DNA of 64,000 nt from Viridothelium virens (Eukaryota; Ascomycota; Dothideomycetes; Trypetheliales; Trypetheliaceae). Every line of letters starts with the position of its first letter. Within the stretch, counting starts at the first letter, position 1. The notes under the pieces were generated by a model. It ran no database searches. It had not been told where the DNA came from and saw only the letters and a program-made list of their open reading frames with translations. The stretch covers positions 62,001 through 126,000 of the forward strand of contig ML991812.1 of the NCBI GenBank assembly GCA_010094025.1, written 5' to 3'. Shown piece by piece: positions 1 to 11,067 of the stretch. The position numbers and the translations under genes are program-made.

Positions 1-1
1 G

Positions 2-328
2 CGGGCTGAATGGGAGCAAGTATTTGACGGCACCGATGCATGCTGTACACCGGTCTTCAGCCAAGCAGAACTTGAAGCCGCTGGATTTGACCAGCGACCT
101 ATCGTCACCCTCAAAAATACACCTGCGAAAGCTATCATACAGAGTGCCAAGGACGTGGCGCAGGGCCAAGGCATTGGTGTTGAGGGTCAGGGTTGGTCGA
201 GCATGGGCCTATCTCCTGGTGATGGTGGAGAAGAACTACTGGGAAAATGGATGGGTTGGCGGAGAGGGAGACAATACGAACTAAAAGATGGCGGGCTCGT
301 GTTACAGCAGCAGCAGTCTAAGTTATGA
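2..328 (+). CDS. Alpha-methylacyl-CoA racemase (CaiB/BaiF family), C-terminal part
   Basis: The open frame enters from the left edge and stops at 326-328, giving the last 108 residues of a CoA-transferase III family protein. The stretch EWEQVFDGTDACCTPV is typical of the AMACR C-terminal half, where the region after the catalytic Asp reads WxxxFxGxDxCxxPV. A Leu/Gly-rich segment and a Gln-rich end follow. Family knowledge: the enzyme epimerises 2-methylacyl-CoA esters in peroxisomal or mitochondrial branched-chain fatty acid breakdown. I see no obvious SKL-type peroxisomal signal at the C-terminus (it ends SKL only as QQQQSKL). That ending does in fact match the canonical PTS1 tripeptide Ser-Lys-Leu, so peroxisomal import is likely. 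The gene is tail-to-tail with the PDAT gene. The N-terminal part lies outside the window. Confidence 0.85.
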   Translation, partial: RAEWEQVFDGTDACCTPVFSQAELEAAGFDQRPIVTLKNTPAKAIIQSAKDVAQGQGIGVEGQGWSSMGLSPGDGGEELLGKWMGWRRGRQYELKDGGLVLQQQQSKL

Positions 329-868
329 CAAGCTTTGAACTCGAAATTTTAAATTCGTGTCAAACTCCTGACCATTCCGTGCGCGTGCTTCGTCGACTCT
401 TATGAACGAGTCGCGAAATTATAGCTTCTGCGCATCAATAACGAAAGTTGATGAACCGAGATGTAAACCTTAATTGAAAAGTGGTAACGGAGCTCTACAC
501 GCTGGGAAGGGCTATTTGAAGCCGCTCACATTAAGCAAGTCACTTGTCATGATTTTGGCCTATGTAAAACTGTCAGTCCAAGGAACAAGAGTTGAGTCTC
601 ATCTATCGCTAAAATTCGCAATACCTCTTAAGCCCGATATCTTGTCAAGCCGCCCAAACTGTGGTAGTCTAACGAATTTTACAGGAAATATTCTAGTTTG
701 AAATATGCCGAGTTAATCCACGCGTCAAATACAGCCGATAAAATAACGTCCCTAAGCCCAGAAATCTATGCGTATGACACAAGCGATTGTACAGAGTGGT
801 ATCTTCTATTCAGTAGTATCATCCTCGGCACTCCCCTTAACGCCACTGCTGAGTACTGCGTAATATTC
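329..868. other. Convergent intergenic spacer
   Basis: This 540-nt AT-leaning spacer lies between two gene ends (racemase + and PDAT -). Small open frames here overlap each other and resemble nothing I know. I see only 3' untranslated sequence. Confidence 0.6.
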
Positions 869-3049
869 TCAGAGCTCTTTGAGTAATTCTTCAAATCTTT
901 CCTCGACTGACTGACGGTCTGATTCGCCTGGTGGTCCTTCTTCTGGTTCATCATCGTAGATCTTGACTTTCTCTGCGTATTCGCGAATGTTGGAGACAAT
1001 AGTCTCCTCAATCAGGTCACCTCTGCCACCAGCGACCCTCAATATGAGATCGTTGAGAGAGGAGCGACCCAAAATGTCAACGTGGTCAGCTACAATCACT
1101 GTTTAGCAAGTTGGATCGCAAACGTAGCATCGGTCAGAACCTACCTGTATTCGGCCCGCCCCGTGGGCTGAACCTATCCGGCTCATGCGGCATTTCGTAC
1201 GTGGTCACTTTCACTCCTGCTGGGTTATATCTTTTCATCTTCCAGCCTTTGGTACACATGTAACCACTTGACATCAGATTGACTGTTCCGTCTCCCTCGC
1301 CCATGATGACTCCATGATCGATATTGCCAGATGTGTAGCCAGCATCAATAGTTACGTTCGATGGCCGAAATGTTGTATACGCATCGTCCTCAGGTAAATT
1401 CGATTTAGGGATGCCGTTGCTTATTAGGCTTCCAGCATAAGGCTCGTCCCGATAGTAGTAAGCACGCTCAGTGGGCTTACCCATCCCATAGAAGCAGTAA
1501 ATCTTGAGGTTTGGCGCAAGCGGCAGCCTCGTTTCAAGTGGATTTAGCCACTTTCCAGGCAGAGCATTGTTCTGCTCGACTTCTTTGCGGGTATGAGCAA
1601 CACCAAATGAATAATTTTGTTTGACCATATCTTGAAACCACGGCTCCGAATGGCGAAAGAGATAGGGCATCGCTTCACTGACAGTCATGTTTTGGCGAGA
1701 TGAAGCTTGGGAGAAAGGGTGCGACCCATTCTCGAGCTGATCTCTAAATCTGATGAAGGTTCCAAACGATGTTTCTTGGCCAGGAAGGTCATCGGGAGCC
1801 CATGTACTGTTGCCCCATACTAGGTCACCACCAATGGGAAGCATACTAGAGAGACCGGGGAATGCTCGCAGGATCTCCGCACGTTCGTTACGGGAAAGGA
1901 ATTTTTCTAGGCCGTAGACAGCAAAAGCATTGAGTTGCGCCGTGTCCTTCATCTCGCCCGACAGCAAGGCAGGGATATCTTTCAGTGCACCAAGCATGCA
2001 ACCGCTGATATTTATCCAGGAATCAACATAAGCGTCCACCCATTGGGAACCCCCGTCACCGTACCCCGAGGCCTCAACCCAGTGGAAGAAGTAGTATAAG
2101 ACTTGAGATCCCATGCTGTGCGAAAGTAAAACCACTTTCTGGCCGGAGATTTGGGTTGCGAGTTCGATGTGCGCTTTAAGCCGTGAGAAGTACTGGTCAC
2201 GTCTCTCATAGTTCATGTATGACAGTCTCCAGTCGTATGCGGCTGTGAAAGCGTTCGTCGGATCGTAGCCAATTGTTGCTAGATTCTCCAGGATTTTGTT
2301 CCAGATCCAGTAACCAGTGATGAAGAAATCCGCAGCGTCAAAACCTTGGGAGGCTCGTAACTTGATGCCGGGCGGATCTAGACCTGTGCGTTTATCGACC
2401 ATGAGGTGCCTCTTCCAGGATGCTTTGTCCATGACCAAGGCTCTCATCATACTCCAACTACCCCACAATCTTTTCCTGAAATACTGCCGCGATTGTTCAT
2501 CCGTTCCCCAACTTTCCAGTCCCGTCGATATGACACCTGGTATCATTATGACGGGATGGAGTGCCTTGATGCCTTGAGACTGAGCATGCAGCCCCACGGT
2601 AAAGGAGTCGTAGTTAACGGCGTCTCGTTCATGTTTCTGTCACAGGACGTAGATTGTAAGCCTTCAGTCAAAACAGAGTCAGCCCCTCTCCTGAAAACAG
2701 GAAGCCGATCGACTATATTTGCACTCACCTGGATATCTTTGGCATCTTTGATCAGTCCAGCTGGAATCACATCCAGGAGGGAATCCAAGTTCATGTCTGT
2801 AATGGAGCTCAAGTCAATCATGTCGTTGTTACTGGCAAACAATCCAGCCACAAGGATGCCAAAGAGGCCTCCAAGAATGAATACCCAGGCATGTCGTCTC
2901 TTGCTGGTCGTTCTTGACTTGCTCAGTTTATGGAGCTTCTTCGCATCAACAACACGGTATTCTTCTCCGGGTCCTGGTGTTGGTTCGCGTGATGGCTCCG
3001 GAGAGTCTTCTGAGGGTCCAATGACCCGTCGACGGAGGAATCCGGACAT
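869..3049 (-). CDS. LRO1: Phospholipid:diacylglycerol acyltransferase (PDAT, Lro1 type)
   Basis: Three exons: 3049-2729, 2636-1145 and 1098-869, joined by introns with GTGAGT and GTAGGT donors and CAG acceptors, giving 680 aa. The N-terminus is cytosolic and basic, followed by one membrane anchor (about residues 53-72). The lumenal LCAT/lipase fold follows. The nucleophile Ser (about 281) sits in LSHSMGSQV, the acid is in GEGDGTVNL, and the His is in ADHVDILGR, which is encoded by the last small exon. GLESW near the active-site lid is a family signature. It transfers an acyl chain from a phospholipid to diacylglycerol to make triacylglycerol in the ER. The size suits fungal PDATs (about 600-680 aa). 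It is divergent from NAA30 with only 159 nt between start codons. Confidence 0.95.
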
Positions 3050-3208
3050 GGCGCATTACTGCACCGACGGGAAGGTCGTGCGTCGGACAAGATAGGAGTT
3101 GTGTGTTTGTTGTTCGGAGCTTAGTACTATTAGCTGTCTGTATGGAAACTTTCTGTCCAAGCTTTGTCACCCCTCCGTCATCCCACTTCTACACCGTCGC
3201 CGCTTGGG

Positions 3209-3897
3209 ATGAGCAGCAAGAATGCTCTTCCGGTAGTGGGAGGAAAGTCCGAGATCCCGGAACTACGTTATGTCCAATATGACAATGACAGAGAGGACGA
3301 GCTGCTCCCTCAAATCCGTCAGCTGATCTCGAAGGACCTCTCCGAACCATACAGTATCTATGTCTATCGCTACTTCCTCTACCAATGGAGCGATCTGTGC
3401 TTTATGGTAATTCACGCGGGATGATCTCGAATGTAGCTGAAACTGATGGTCTTTGCAGGCCCTGGACAGAGCCGACAGACTGATCGGAGTCGTGATTTGC
3501 AAGCTTGAACCTCATCGTGGCGGTCCTATGAGAGGCTACATCGCTATGCTCGCGACCCAGGAAGCACACCGCGGTAAAGGGATTGCTACGAAGCTTGTTA
3601 GCCTGGCCATAGAAGCAATGCAAGCTCGAGACGCCGATGAGGTAATTTCGTGAAATAAACAGGTGCTCCTGCAAAATTAGCACTGAAAGCTTGTAGATTG
3701 CTCTCGAGACTGAAGTCTCAAATGTCGCCTCGAACAAACTGTACGAGCGTCTGGGTTTCCTACGGACGAAAAGATTACACAGATACTACCTCAATGGAAA
3801 CACCGCCTACAGGCTGGTTTTGTACCTAAAAGAGGGAACGGCATTGAAACAATCGTACTATGACTACTCAGAAGGCCCACAAGAATTGCGCTGCTGA
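3209..3897 (+). CDS. MAK3: N-alpha-acetyltransferase NatC catalytic subunit Naa30/Mak3
   Basis: Exons 3209-3406, 3459-3641 and 3697-3897 join in phase 0 to give 193 aa. The first in-frame ATG is MSSKNALP; the frame is open upstream without another ATG. The protein is a compact GNAT fold. LSEPYSIYVYRYFL is the Naa30 peptide-binding start, AHRGKGIATKL is the acetyl-CoA pyrophosphate loop (R-G-K-G-I-A), and NKLYERLGF is the C-terminal GNAT motif. NatC acetylates N-terminal Met followed by a hydrophobic residue. Its partners Naa35 and Naa38 are not in the window. The promoter is the short gap shared with the PDAT gene, and the gene is tail-to-tail with the condensin gene. Confidence 0.95.
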
Positions 3898-4084
3898 GGA
3901 CAAGGTGTGGAGCGACTATGTCTCTTTAGTACAACGGTATGTACAATGATATACGAAAGAATTTGAGGACAAGGATTTTCTAAGGAATAGTAACCAATCC
4001 GCTCCAATACCAAAAGCTATCGGTGCCACACTCAAATTGCTCCAAAACGCCGTGATACTCGCTGGAAGTATGCCATGACGTGTC

Positions 4085-7000
4085 TCACGCCGTTGCTTGA
4101 ACAATCTGGAAACCTTCCGAGATTTGCTTCTGGATCTCCTCATCCTTATGCTGAAGCAGGCCCAAGGCGTAAGCAACATCGTTCCACTGCCTCTCATTCT
4201 CGCATCTCTGAAGTCGTGCCGCAAGCTTATTGGCCAGCTGCTTAGCATGTTTGTCCTGCCGTTACAATTAGCGTCCATCGATCTTGAAAGCGCTCTCATA
4301 TATCTCACCTTCTCCACAAATCCAGCCAAAAACTTCACAATCCTCCTAAACCCTTCCTCCTCCAACTCCCCATCCGCGCTCAGGAGACTGAACATATCCA
4401 CGAAATGGTTGTACACCGCATTATCCTTACCCGCCAACTCGGTAAAGAACATCCTCGTCAAATCACTAATCTTACGATCCGCATCCTCAAGACACTTGGC
4501 CATCTCCCCCAACTGGCCCTTCACCTTCACCTGCCCCGCCAAGATCAAAAACGTCAGCGTCATCAGACACGTCCGCTTCACCCGCGCATCCCCGTCGCTG
4601 AGCCGCCGATACAGGAAATCCGTGTTCTCGTCGAGCAGGTGATTGAAGCACACCGCCATGTCCCCTAACGCAATCACTAGGTTCCCCCGCGTCGTCGCGT
4701 CCTGGCTACGCTCCAGAACTGTAAGCAGGAGCCCGAGGTGCGCCTCGCAGTACTCGGCGCTTACGCACATGAGCTTGGCCATGCACAGCGCCGCTTGTGC
4801 TTGGAGCTCGCGGTGCGCGTATTGCGTGTTGTTGGCGCAGATCTCGGCGGCGAGGGGACCGAAGGAGGAGAGGAGGGCTTGCGGGGAGTACAGGAGTTCC
4901 CTCTCGCGGATTGAGTTGATGGCGTCGGTGAAGTCGTCTTCGGTCGTGCCGGCCATGAGATCGAGTTCGTCGGGCTCTTCTGTGGGCTCGGCGGACTTGC
5001 GCTTATCATTGCCTCCTTTCTTAGTAGATGGAGGGGGTTTTTTGGAAGGCGAGGCGGCTGGTTTTGCGGTCTTTTCCTTCTCGACTTTCCGTCGTTTGAA
5101 GTCGAGTTCACAGAGCTCGAGGTGGACAATCTGTTTGATTGCAACGTGACCGACGATGAAGAGTAATTGCGCGAGGGCTAAAGCTGACGACTGATTGTTC
5201 CTCTGCTCCTCTTGACCTGGGCCTTCTTCGGGCGGTGGTGTACCCAAACCAGTCTGATCGGCGACTGTAGAACTTTCCGGAGGCTGTTGCACCTGTTTTT
5301 GGAATACATGTCTGGTTTTCTGCTGTATGATCTCCGTGCAGAGAATGTCTGGATGTTTCGATAAGGCGTATATTGCTCCAACTGCCTGCTCTGCAACTCC
5401 AAACCACTCCTTGCTGTTTGACTCGACATGTGTCATCGCAGCTAGTTTTACCAGGATGGCATGGTCGTTCGGAAGCCTTGTGGTGGCTATCTTGTTCTCC
5501 AACCCTTTTGTCTTCCCCCCACTGGCGTTGATTCTCCTTAGAGCAACGCAGGTATATCTCGCAAGTCCAAGATCTGCCCTTCCGAACGAACCCAACCCAA
5601 TCCTTAAGCATGTCTCCATGTCTTTGACAACAATTTCAGGGTCTGCCAAAGCTAACATTCCTAGAACTATGACAGCCCCTCGTCTTTGCTTCGCTGAAAT
5701 TTCTTTCTTCTGCACGCCATAAACCTGCCATAGCTTTTGAATGACTGCTTCACTAATCAACTCTTGTTTCATCATAGTCGCCAGAAGTTGCTCAAGGCTT
5801 GTCAGCTCGGCGGGAGATGCGCCAAATGTCAGCGAAATCATATTGCGAGCAACATAATTCGCAGCGTCATTTGTAGAGAACTGATCCGGAGCGTCGAAGA
5901 AAAGTCCCTTGTAGCAGTCGATCAGATGTGTCTGCACGCCTTTACCTTCGTCACTATTGCCTTTCGTCCATATGAGCCGGAGCATGCGTCTGATACCATC
6001 ACGAGCTGTCTCAATTTTGTATGCATCCAGAATGACGAAGAAATCCATGGCCTCGATTATTTCAGACTTGTTTTTTGAGGCCAGAAGCTGAGTCACCGTA
6101 GGGGAGGCCTCGTGGATGACCTCAATAAAACGAAGGGCTTCGGTATAATAGCGTCGCGTAAGCTGGAGTTTGTTCATTGCTTCAGCAGTAGCAGCCTCTG
6201 CTGCTGCCTTTTCTAATGCTGCTGCATTGCTTTCTTCATTCGCTTGTGATTTGTCCTGGCCAGAGTCGTGCTCTATTTGGGTCTTGTCGTCCAGAAGTCC
6301 ATCATCGACGCTGGTTTCATTTGATATCTTTGCCCCATTTTCAGGGCTTTTAGATGGGGGATCCAAAGCATCAATCTCCTCCTGACAAGTCTGAAGTCTT
6401 GCATTCCATTCTTTATGCGATAATTGGCCACCATGTAGAACTCCAAAGGGATGCGTTGATACAAGCTTGCCGAGAAGTTTTATTGCGTTACGCCTGACGT
6501 TGCTGCTCTTGTCCTCAAGACTTCGGGCTGCCAGTTCTGCTGCAGCCTGCCTTCGTTTTGGAAACTTCTGCTCTAGATCACAGAGCTTGACAAAAACTTG
6601 TATTGCTCGACACCGGCAGTAGGGATTTATATCCAAGAATCGCTCCTCAAGTACATCAAAGAATGCATTGATTTGGCCTTTGTGGTTTTCACTGCGCTCC
6701 TCGTCTTCCTGCTTACTCAACATAGCGATGAGGTTCCCGCACACCTCGATAATAGCACAACGGAGGGTGTAAGATTCACTGTCCAGAAGCTTAGCCAGCA
6801 ACATCATTTGCTTGATGACCAGTCTTGGGGCCAGTTCAGAGATTTTTGCCACAAATGTTGAGACGGATTTTGGGCCCTTGAGATCATTGCTATTGAACTC
6901 TTTGTTGCTCAATTCTCTCAAGATTTCTTCAGTAAGCTGTGGATGATCGTACTGCTCAGCCAAAATGTGAAGGAACTCAGCCATCGGTTCCGAAAGATGC

Positions 7001-7939
7001 TCGAAGTAGGAAAGATTTTGGATGATCGAGGTTTGTGCACCTATGGAATGCGTCAGAAAAATCTTAATACGGTTCCTCAAAGCTCTTAGATATTGAGACT
7101 CATGTTGTCGTACCAAAGCCGTGTCCATGATGCTTGACAGCAATGCACAAGACCTTGAATGCATGCATTCGTATAGCCGTATTCTTCACTCTTGACTCAT
7201 TCTCCAAGATGAGGTAGACTGGTCTGGTGAAGAGGCCAATGAATGTATCTCGTTCAGAAGTTGTAAGGAAAATCTTAGCAAGCTTCAGTTTCAGGACCTT
7301 AGCCATGATGTCCATGGCAGTCTGTAGCTGTGATAAAGAGTCCCAAGCAGTCTCTTTACTTGCGCCAGCCTTCGTTTTAGCACCTTTGCCTCCACGACCG
7401 CGAGCAGGGGCCCCAGAAGAAGGCTTCTCGGCGGCCTTTATTTCGACTGCTGCAATAGCCCATTGCAAGAGAAACCCGAGGATTTCCAGTACTTGTTTGA
7501 AACCCTGTATTGAATCTTGTTCATCCGAATCCAACTCATTATGGATGACATCTGCTTCAGTAGAAAGACCAGACACTATTAGATCTAGGATCTTGCTTAA
7601 GGAGGTCGTGGGTAGATAAGATGTCGATCTGGAGAGTTTGAAAAGCAAACAGTCAGGCTCATTCACATATGGTTGATTTTTTAGAGGGATGGTGGGTGCA
7701 CACTTGAGTAGAAATTGCAAAGAATCAAGCGACGACTTGCTGTTGATTGCTTCAGGATTCTCCGCAACAGCATCGACGATAGGATTCAATGCCTCATTTA
7801 TGACAGCTGCAGAAAGCGACTCAGGATCTGACTCGCAGTCAAGTAATGCAGAGTCTGCTTCAGGAGTCTGAATGCTGGCAGGATCGCTCAGGTAGGCCTT
7901 GAGTGCCTCGTTCACGTCAAAGTCAGCACCGCTGTCCAT
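4085..7939 (-). CDS. YCS4: Condensin complex subunit 1 (Cnd1/Ycs4, NCAPD2 family)
   Basis: Exons 7939-7114, 7040-4309 and 4255-4085 give 1242 aa, the expected size for a fungal condensin HEAT subunit. Introns are 73 and 53 nt with GTACGA and GTGAGA donors. HEAT repeats fill most of the protein. Family-typical segments include SYFEHLSEPMAEFLHILAEQ early on and MTLTFLILAGQVKVKGQLGE near the C-terminus. A Lys/Ser/Pro-rich acidic-basic linker lies around 4960-5110. The short last exon restores the conserved end (QWNDVAYALGLL). The subunit binds Brn1 and DNA in chromosome condensation. It is divergent from CDC7 across a 296-nt promoter that contains an ACGCGT box. The coding region shows an abrupt base-composition switch near 4.69 kb. 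Confidence 0.95.
4320..5110. other. C-rich to G-rich skew switch inside the condensin gene
   Basis: On the + strand, 4501-4560 contains about 26 C and 8 G, while 4861-4920 contains about 9 C and 26 G (hand counts). The switch is near 4690, inside one exon of a minus-strand gene. Confidence 0.6.
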
Positions 7940-8235
7940 CGTTGCACCAGTAGAGTGCGAAAAGACAACTTAGGAACATCAAAAAGAGATTTTAGAGACG
8001 TAAACACCCCAAACACAGATGTGTCAAACGTCGAAAGTGATCAGCGTTGCGAGAGTGAGTGCAGGGACAGTCAGATAACGATGATGCAGTCGCGATGTTT
8101 ACGTTTATTCGGATCGGGTTTAGTGCGGGTCATAATAGCGTCCATCCTTGTGGGCAAGCGCAAGCACCTCAGGCAAACTTATTGCTCCCCGCCTGAAGTA
8201 GATTGACGCGTCCACGTCAGGGAACGCAAAGGGGA
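7940..8235. promoter_or_regulatory. Bidirectional promoter with an MCB-like box (ACGCGT)
   Basis: The 296-nt gap separates two divergent start codons: condensin (minus) and CDC7 kinase (plus). ACGCGT, the MluI cell-cycle box bound by the MBF complex at G1/S in yeasts, lies at 8206-8211, 25 nt upstream of the CDC7 ATG. The box may fall within the 5' leader. Joint cell-cycle control of the pair is inference. Confidence 0.45.
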
Positions 8236-9728
8236 ATGGCAAGGCAGGTTGAATCTCGAGCCTTGGTCGAAGATATTAATATTCAGAACACGAGGTCCGC
8301 GGCAACTGAGGAACAATGGCACGACTCAGAGGATACAGAAGAGATGGACGAGAGCAAAGATCCTTTGGAAGAGAGTGGTGGTACGCATTCAGACGAGAGC
8401 GATGATGAGATTGACGATTATGTTATTGAGGATATGCAAAAGTTTCAGGATAGCTTCAAGGGCATAACCAGAAGATACCGACTCATCAATAGAATAGGCG
8501 AGGGTACACGAACCTCGCAATCATACCTTTCCACCAAGCTGGTCACTGATCTTCGCTACTAGGAACATTTTCAACCGTGTATAAAGCCGAGGACCTTCAT
8601 TACGATGCCTATCAAAATGACTGGGACGTCGAAGCCAAAGAGAATGCCAAATGGAGCTCTCCATCTAGTAGACGACGCATGTTCGCCCACCGCCAAAAGC
8701 CCCACTGCGTCGCCATCAAAAAAATCTATGCCACCTCCTCACCTGGACGAATCCTCAACGAGCTGGAACTCCTCCACGACCTGCGCGACTCGACCTCCGT
8801 CTGCCCACTCATCACCGCCTTCCGGCACCAAGACCAAGTCATCGCGGTACTCCCCTACTTCCAACACCGCGACTTCCGCGAATACTTCCGCGACTTCACC
8901 ATCTCCGACATGCGGCACTACTTCCACAGCCTCTTCACCGCGCTGAAAGCCGTACACGACCACAACATCCTACACCGCGACATCAAGCCAACCAACTTCC
9001 TGTACTCGCCGACGCACGCGCGCGGCGTCCTCGTCGACTTCGGCCTCGCCGAGCGCCAGGGCACCGACGCCCACTTCTGCACCTGCCAGCTCGACCCGCG
9101 CGACCGCCAGTACGCTGTCCAGAGCAGCGCCTACTCGAACTCGCTGGTCGACCGCGGCGTCACCCCTGCCACCGACACCCTCGTCCCCGCGGTGCCGCGC
9201 AGCGATGCGAGGGCGACGCGGCGCGCGAATCGTGCGGGGACGAGGGGGTTCCGCGCGCCGGAGGTGCTGCTGAAGTGTACGGCGCAGACGACGGCGATTG
9301 ATGTGTGGAGCGCGGGCGTGATCTTGCTGACGTTGTTGACGCGCCGGTTTCCGTTCTTCCATAGTGCGGATGATATCGATGCGTTGATTGAGCTGGCGAC
9401 GATCTTTGGGAAGAGGCGGATGCGGGAGGCGGCGTTGTTGCATGGGCAGGTGTTTGAGACGAGTATACCGACGGTGACGGAGGGGGGGCATGGGTTTCAG
9501 AAGCTGGTGTTGTGGTGCTTGGGGCGGCCGAGTGGGAGTGAAAGGGTCGCAAAGGGAGGCGCTGGGTTGTCGAAAGAGGAGTTGGAAGCGGTGACTTTTA
9601 TGCAGGAGTGTTTTGAGTTGAATCCGGAGAAGAGGATTACGGCGGATCAGGCTTTGGCGCATCCTTTTATCATGAAGAGGGGCGTTGGAGAGGAGGGTGA
9701 AGATGAGATGGATGTCGTAACGACGTGA
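8236..9728 (+). CDS. CDC7: Cdc7/Hsk1-type protein kinase (Dbf4-dependent kinase catalytic subunit)
   Basis: Exons 8236-8503 and 8563-9728 join across a 59-nt intron (GTACAC donor, CTACTAG acceptor) exactly within the glycine loop, restoring IGEGTFSTVYKA. The product is 477 aa. Kinase motifs in order: VAIKKIY (ATP lysine), LHRDIKPTNFLY (catalytic loop, the order typical of Cdc7), DFGLAERQ (metal-binding loop), then a long activation insert and GTRGFRAPEVLLKC. The 50-residue insert between DFG and APE is a Cdc7 hallmark. The acidic N-terminus (residues 25-60) is also usual. With Dbf4, the enzyme phosphorylates Mcm2-7 to fire replication origins. The ATG at 8236 was chosen because the upstream in-frame codons have no ATG. 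Confidence 0.93.
8690..9720. other. C-rich to G-rich skew switch inside CDC7
   Basis: Positions 8881-8940 hold about 25 C and 8 G; 9481-9540 hold about 7 C and 32 G (hand counts). The switch lies near 9230 within one exon. Third codon positions change from mostly C to mostly G while the kinase sequence remains intact. Confidence 0.65.
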
Positions 9729-10226
9729 AGACGTGAGTTCTGTTGGCCCTACGCATTCATGGGATAGGAGTTCAGCGGGAGGATATGTTGATTGCATGGC
9801 TGGGGATTCGCTTCTTCAAGATACCATTTAAGCGTGGAGCATCATTTGGAACGCATATGAATTAGTTGCTTGTATTGGCATTTCAGGGTGTTTTGCCTTT
9901 TATCACAAGTTCAATATCAAGACCTACCTTTCACGCTCAGAGTGTCCTCAAAGCGGACAACCTAATACGAATGGAGTAGTCATGCCAAATTGCCACATAC
10001 CTGTAGATGAGGATACCCCATCATTAATGCGCCCCACTGTCATCAGAGCGACACTCAGAATATCTGGGTAAAAGGTTTGTTCAGGAATGACTCGTATTCA
10101 ATACTATGAACAATCGAGGTCATTCCTCAGCCACCACGCTTAAAGAGCCAACGCCGTAAAGGCATGCCCTGGACCCAGTTTATATCAACTTGATCCCACT
10201 TTATCATCCCATCCCTTGTCCGTTCT
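9729..10226. other. Convergent spacer between CDC7 and RPL28
   Basis: This 498-nt spacer holds the 3' ends of two convergent genes. I see no open frame or RNA gene in it. Confidence 0.6.
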
Positions 10227-11067
10227 CTATGCCACCAATTGCACGACACCACCAGCCTCTTTGATCTTGCGCTCTGCCTCTGCGCTGAAAAATCTTGCGC
10301 GCACTATTAATGGCACTTCTGGTAGTCTACCCTTGCCAAGGACCTTTGAGTAACCGAGAGGGAGAAGATCGAGGACAGGCGCGGTATCTTTCTTGTTGCC
10401 GGACAGGTATTCGTCGCGCTTCTCTGCAGGGACGAGGGACCAGAGCTTGAAAACAATGTCAGGCGTCACCGCAAACACCGATACACTTTCTTTCCCCAGA
10501 TGATTGGGCTCACCTTATCGAGGTTGATCACAGGGCGCCAGAATTGGTTCTGAAGTTTGTGGACTAGGAAATGGTTAAGATCCTGCGAATCGACCAAAGA
10601 GGCCTAATTGACGTACAATATCTGGAAATCTTTAGTATGATAGAGATATTGGATTACAGTATTCCAGCTACGAACCTCATGCCGACTTTTCCGAAGTAAC
10701 CTGGACTGGAGCAAAGTCAACATCGTGCATTCAAAGCCACCATTCGCACCGGATTACACACTGGTATTTATCCTAATTCTTATGTTAGCGAAGATAATGG
10801 CAACAAAGACAAGGGCTGAATGGTACCATGTTGGTTCTATGATGATGCTGGCCACCCGCAAGACCTCGTCCTCCAGGACAGTAAGGCTGTCAGCACATTT
10901 GATACGTGGGACGATCAGAGTTGTGAAGCTCACTGCTTTCGGTGCTTGCCAATGCGACCATGGCCGGCCGAGACGTGGCCGCGGCTGCGGCAGGTTAGGA
11001 ATGGATGTGTCTCAGTCGCTCAAAAGCTAACGTACTGTTTTCTCGTTTTCGTTTTCCTGGTAGGCAT
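10227..11067 (-). CDS. RPL28: 60S ribosomal protein L28 (uL15), eight exons with microexons
   Basis: Exons, assembled by hand: 11067-11036, 10984-10934, 10878-10827, 10772-10762 (11 nt), 10705-10676, 10621-10617 (5 nt), 10563-10514 and 10445-10227. They encode 149 aa, the length I recall for yeast L28. The chain runs [16 protein letters not shown], then [60 protein letters not shown] and [12 protein letters not shown]. The 11-nt exon gives D-K-Y-H and the 5-nt exon gives R-Y-F. Six introns have GT..AG ends with good branch sites. Intron 2 (10933-10879) is the exception: the only junction that keeps frame and sequence ends in TG. That could be a rare non-canonical acceptor, a point lesion, or a base error. 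uL15 sits in the large subunit near the exit tunnel. Confidence 0.85.

Noticed and set aside
10227-11067. RPL28 read first as a decayed pseudogene
   Set aside because: Once the 11-nt and 5-nt exons are included, the whole chain is intact at 149 aa; only one splice site remains unexplained.
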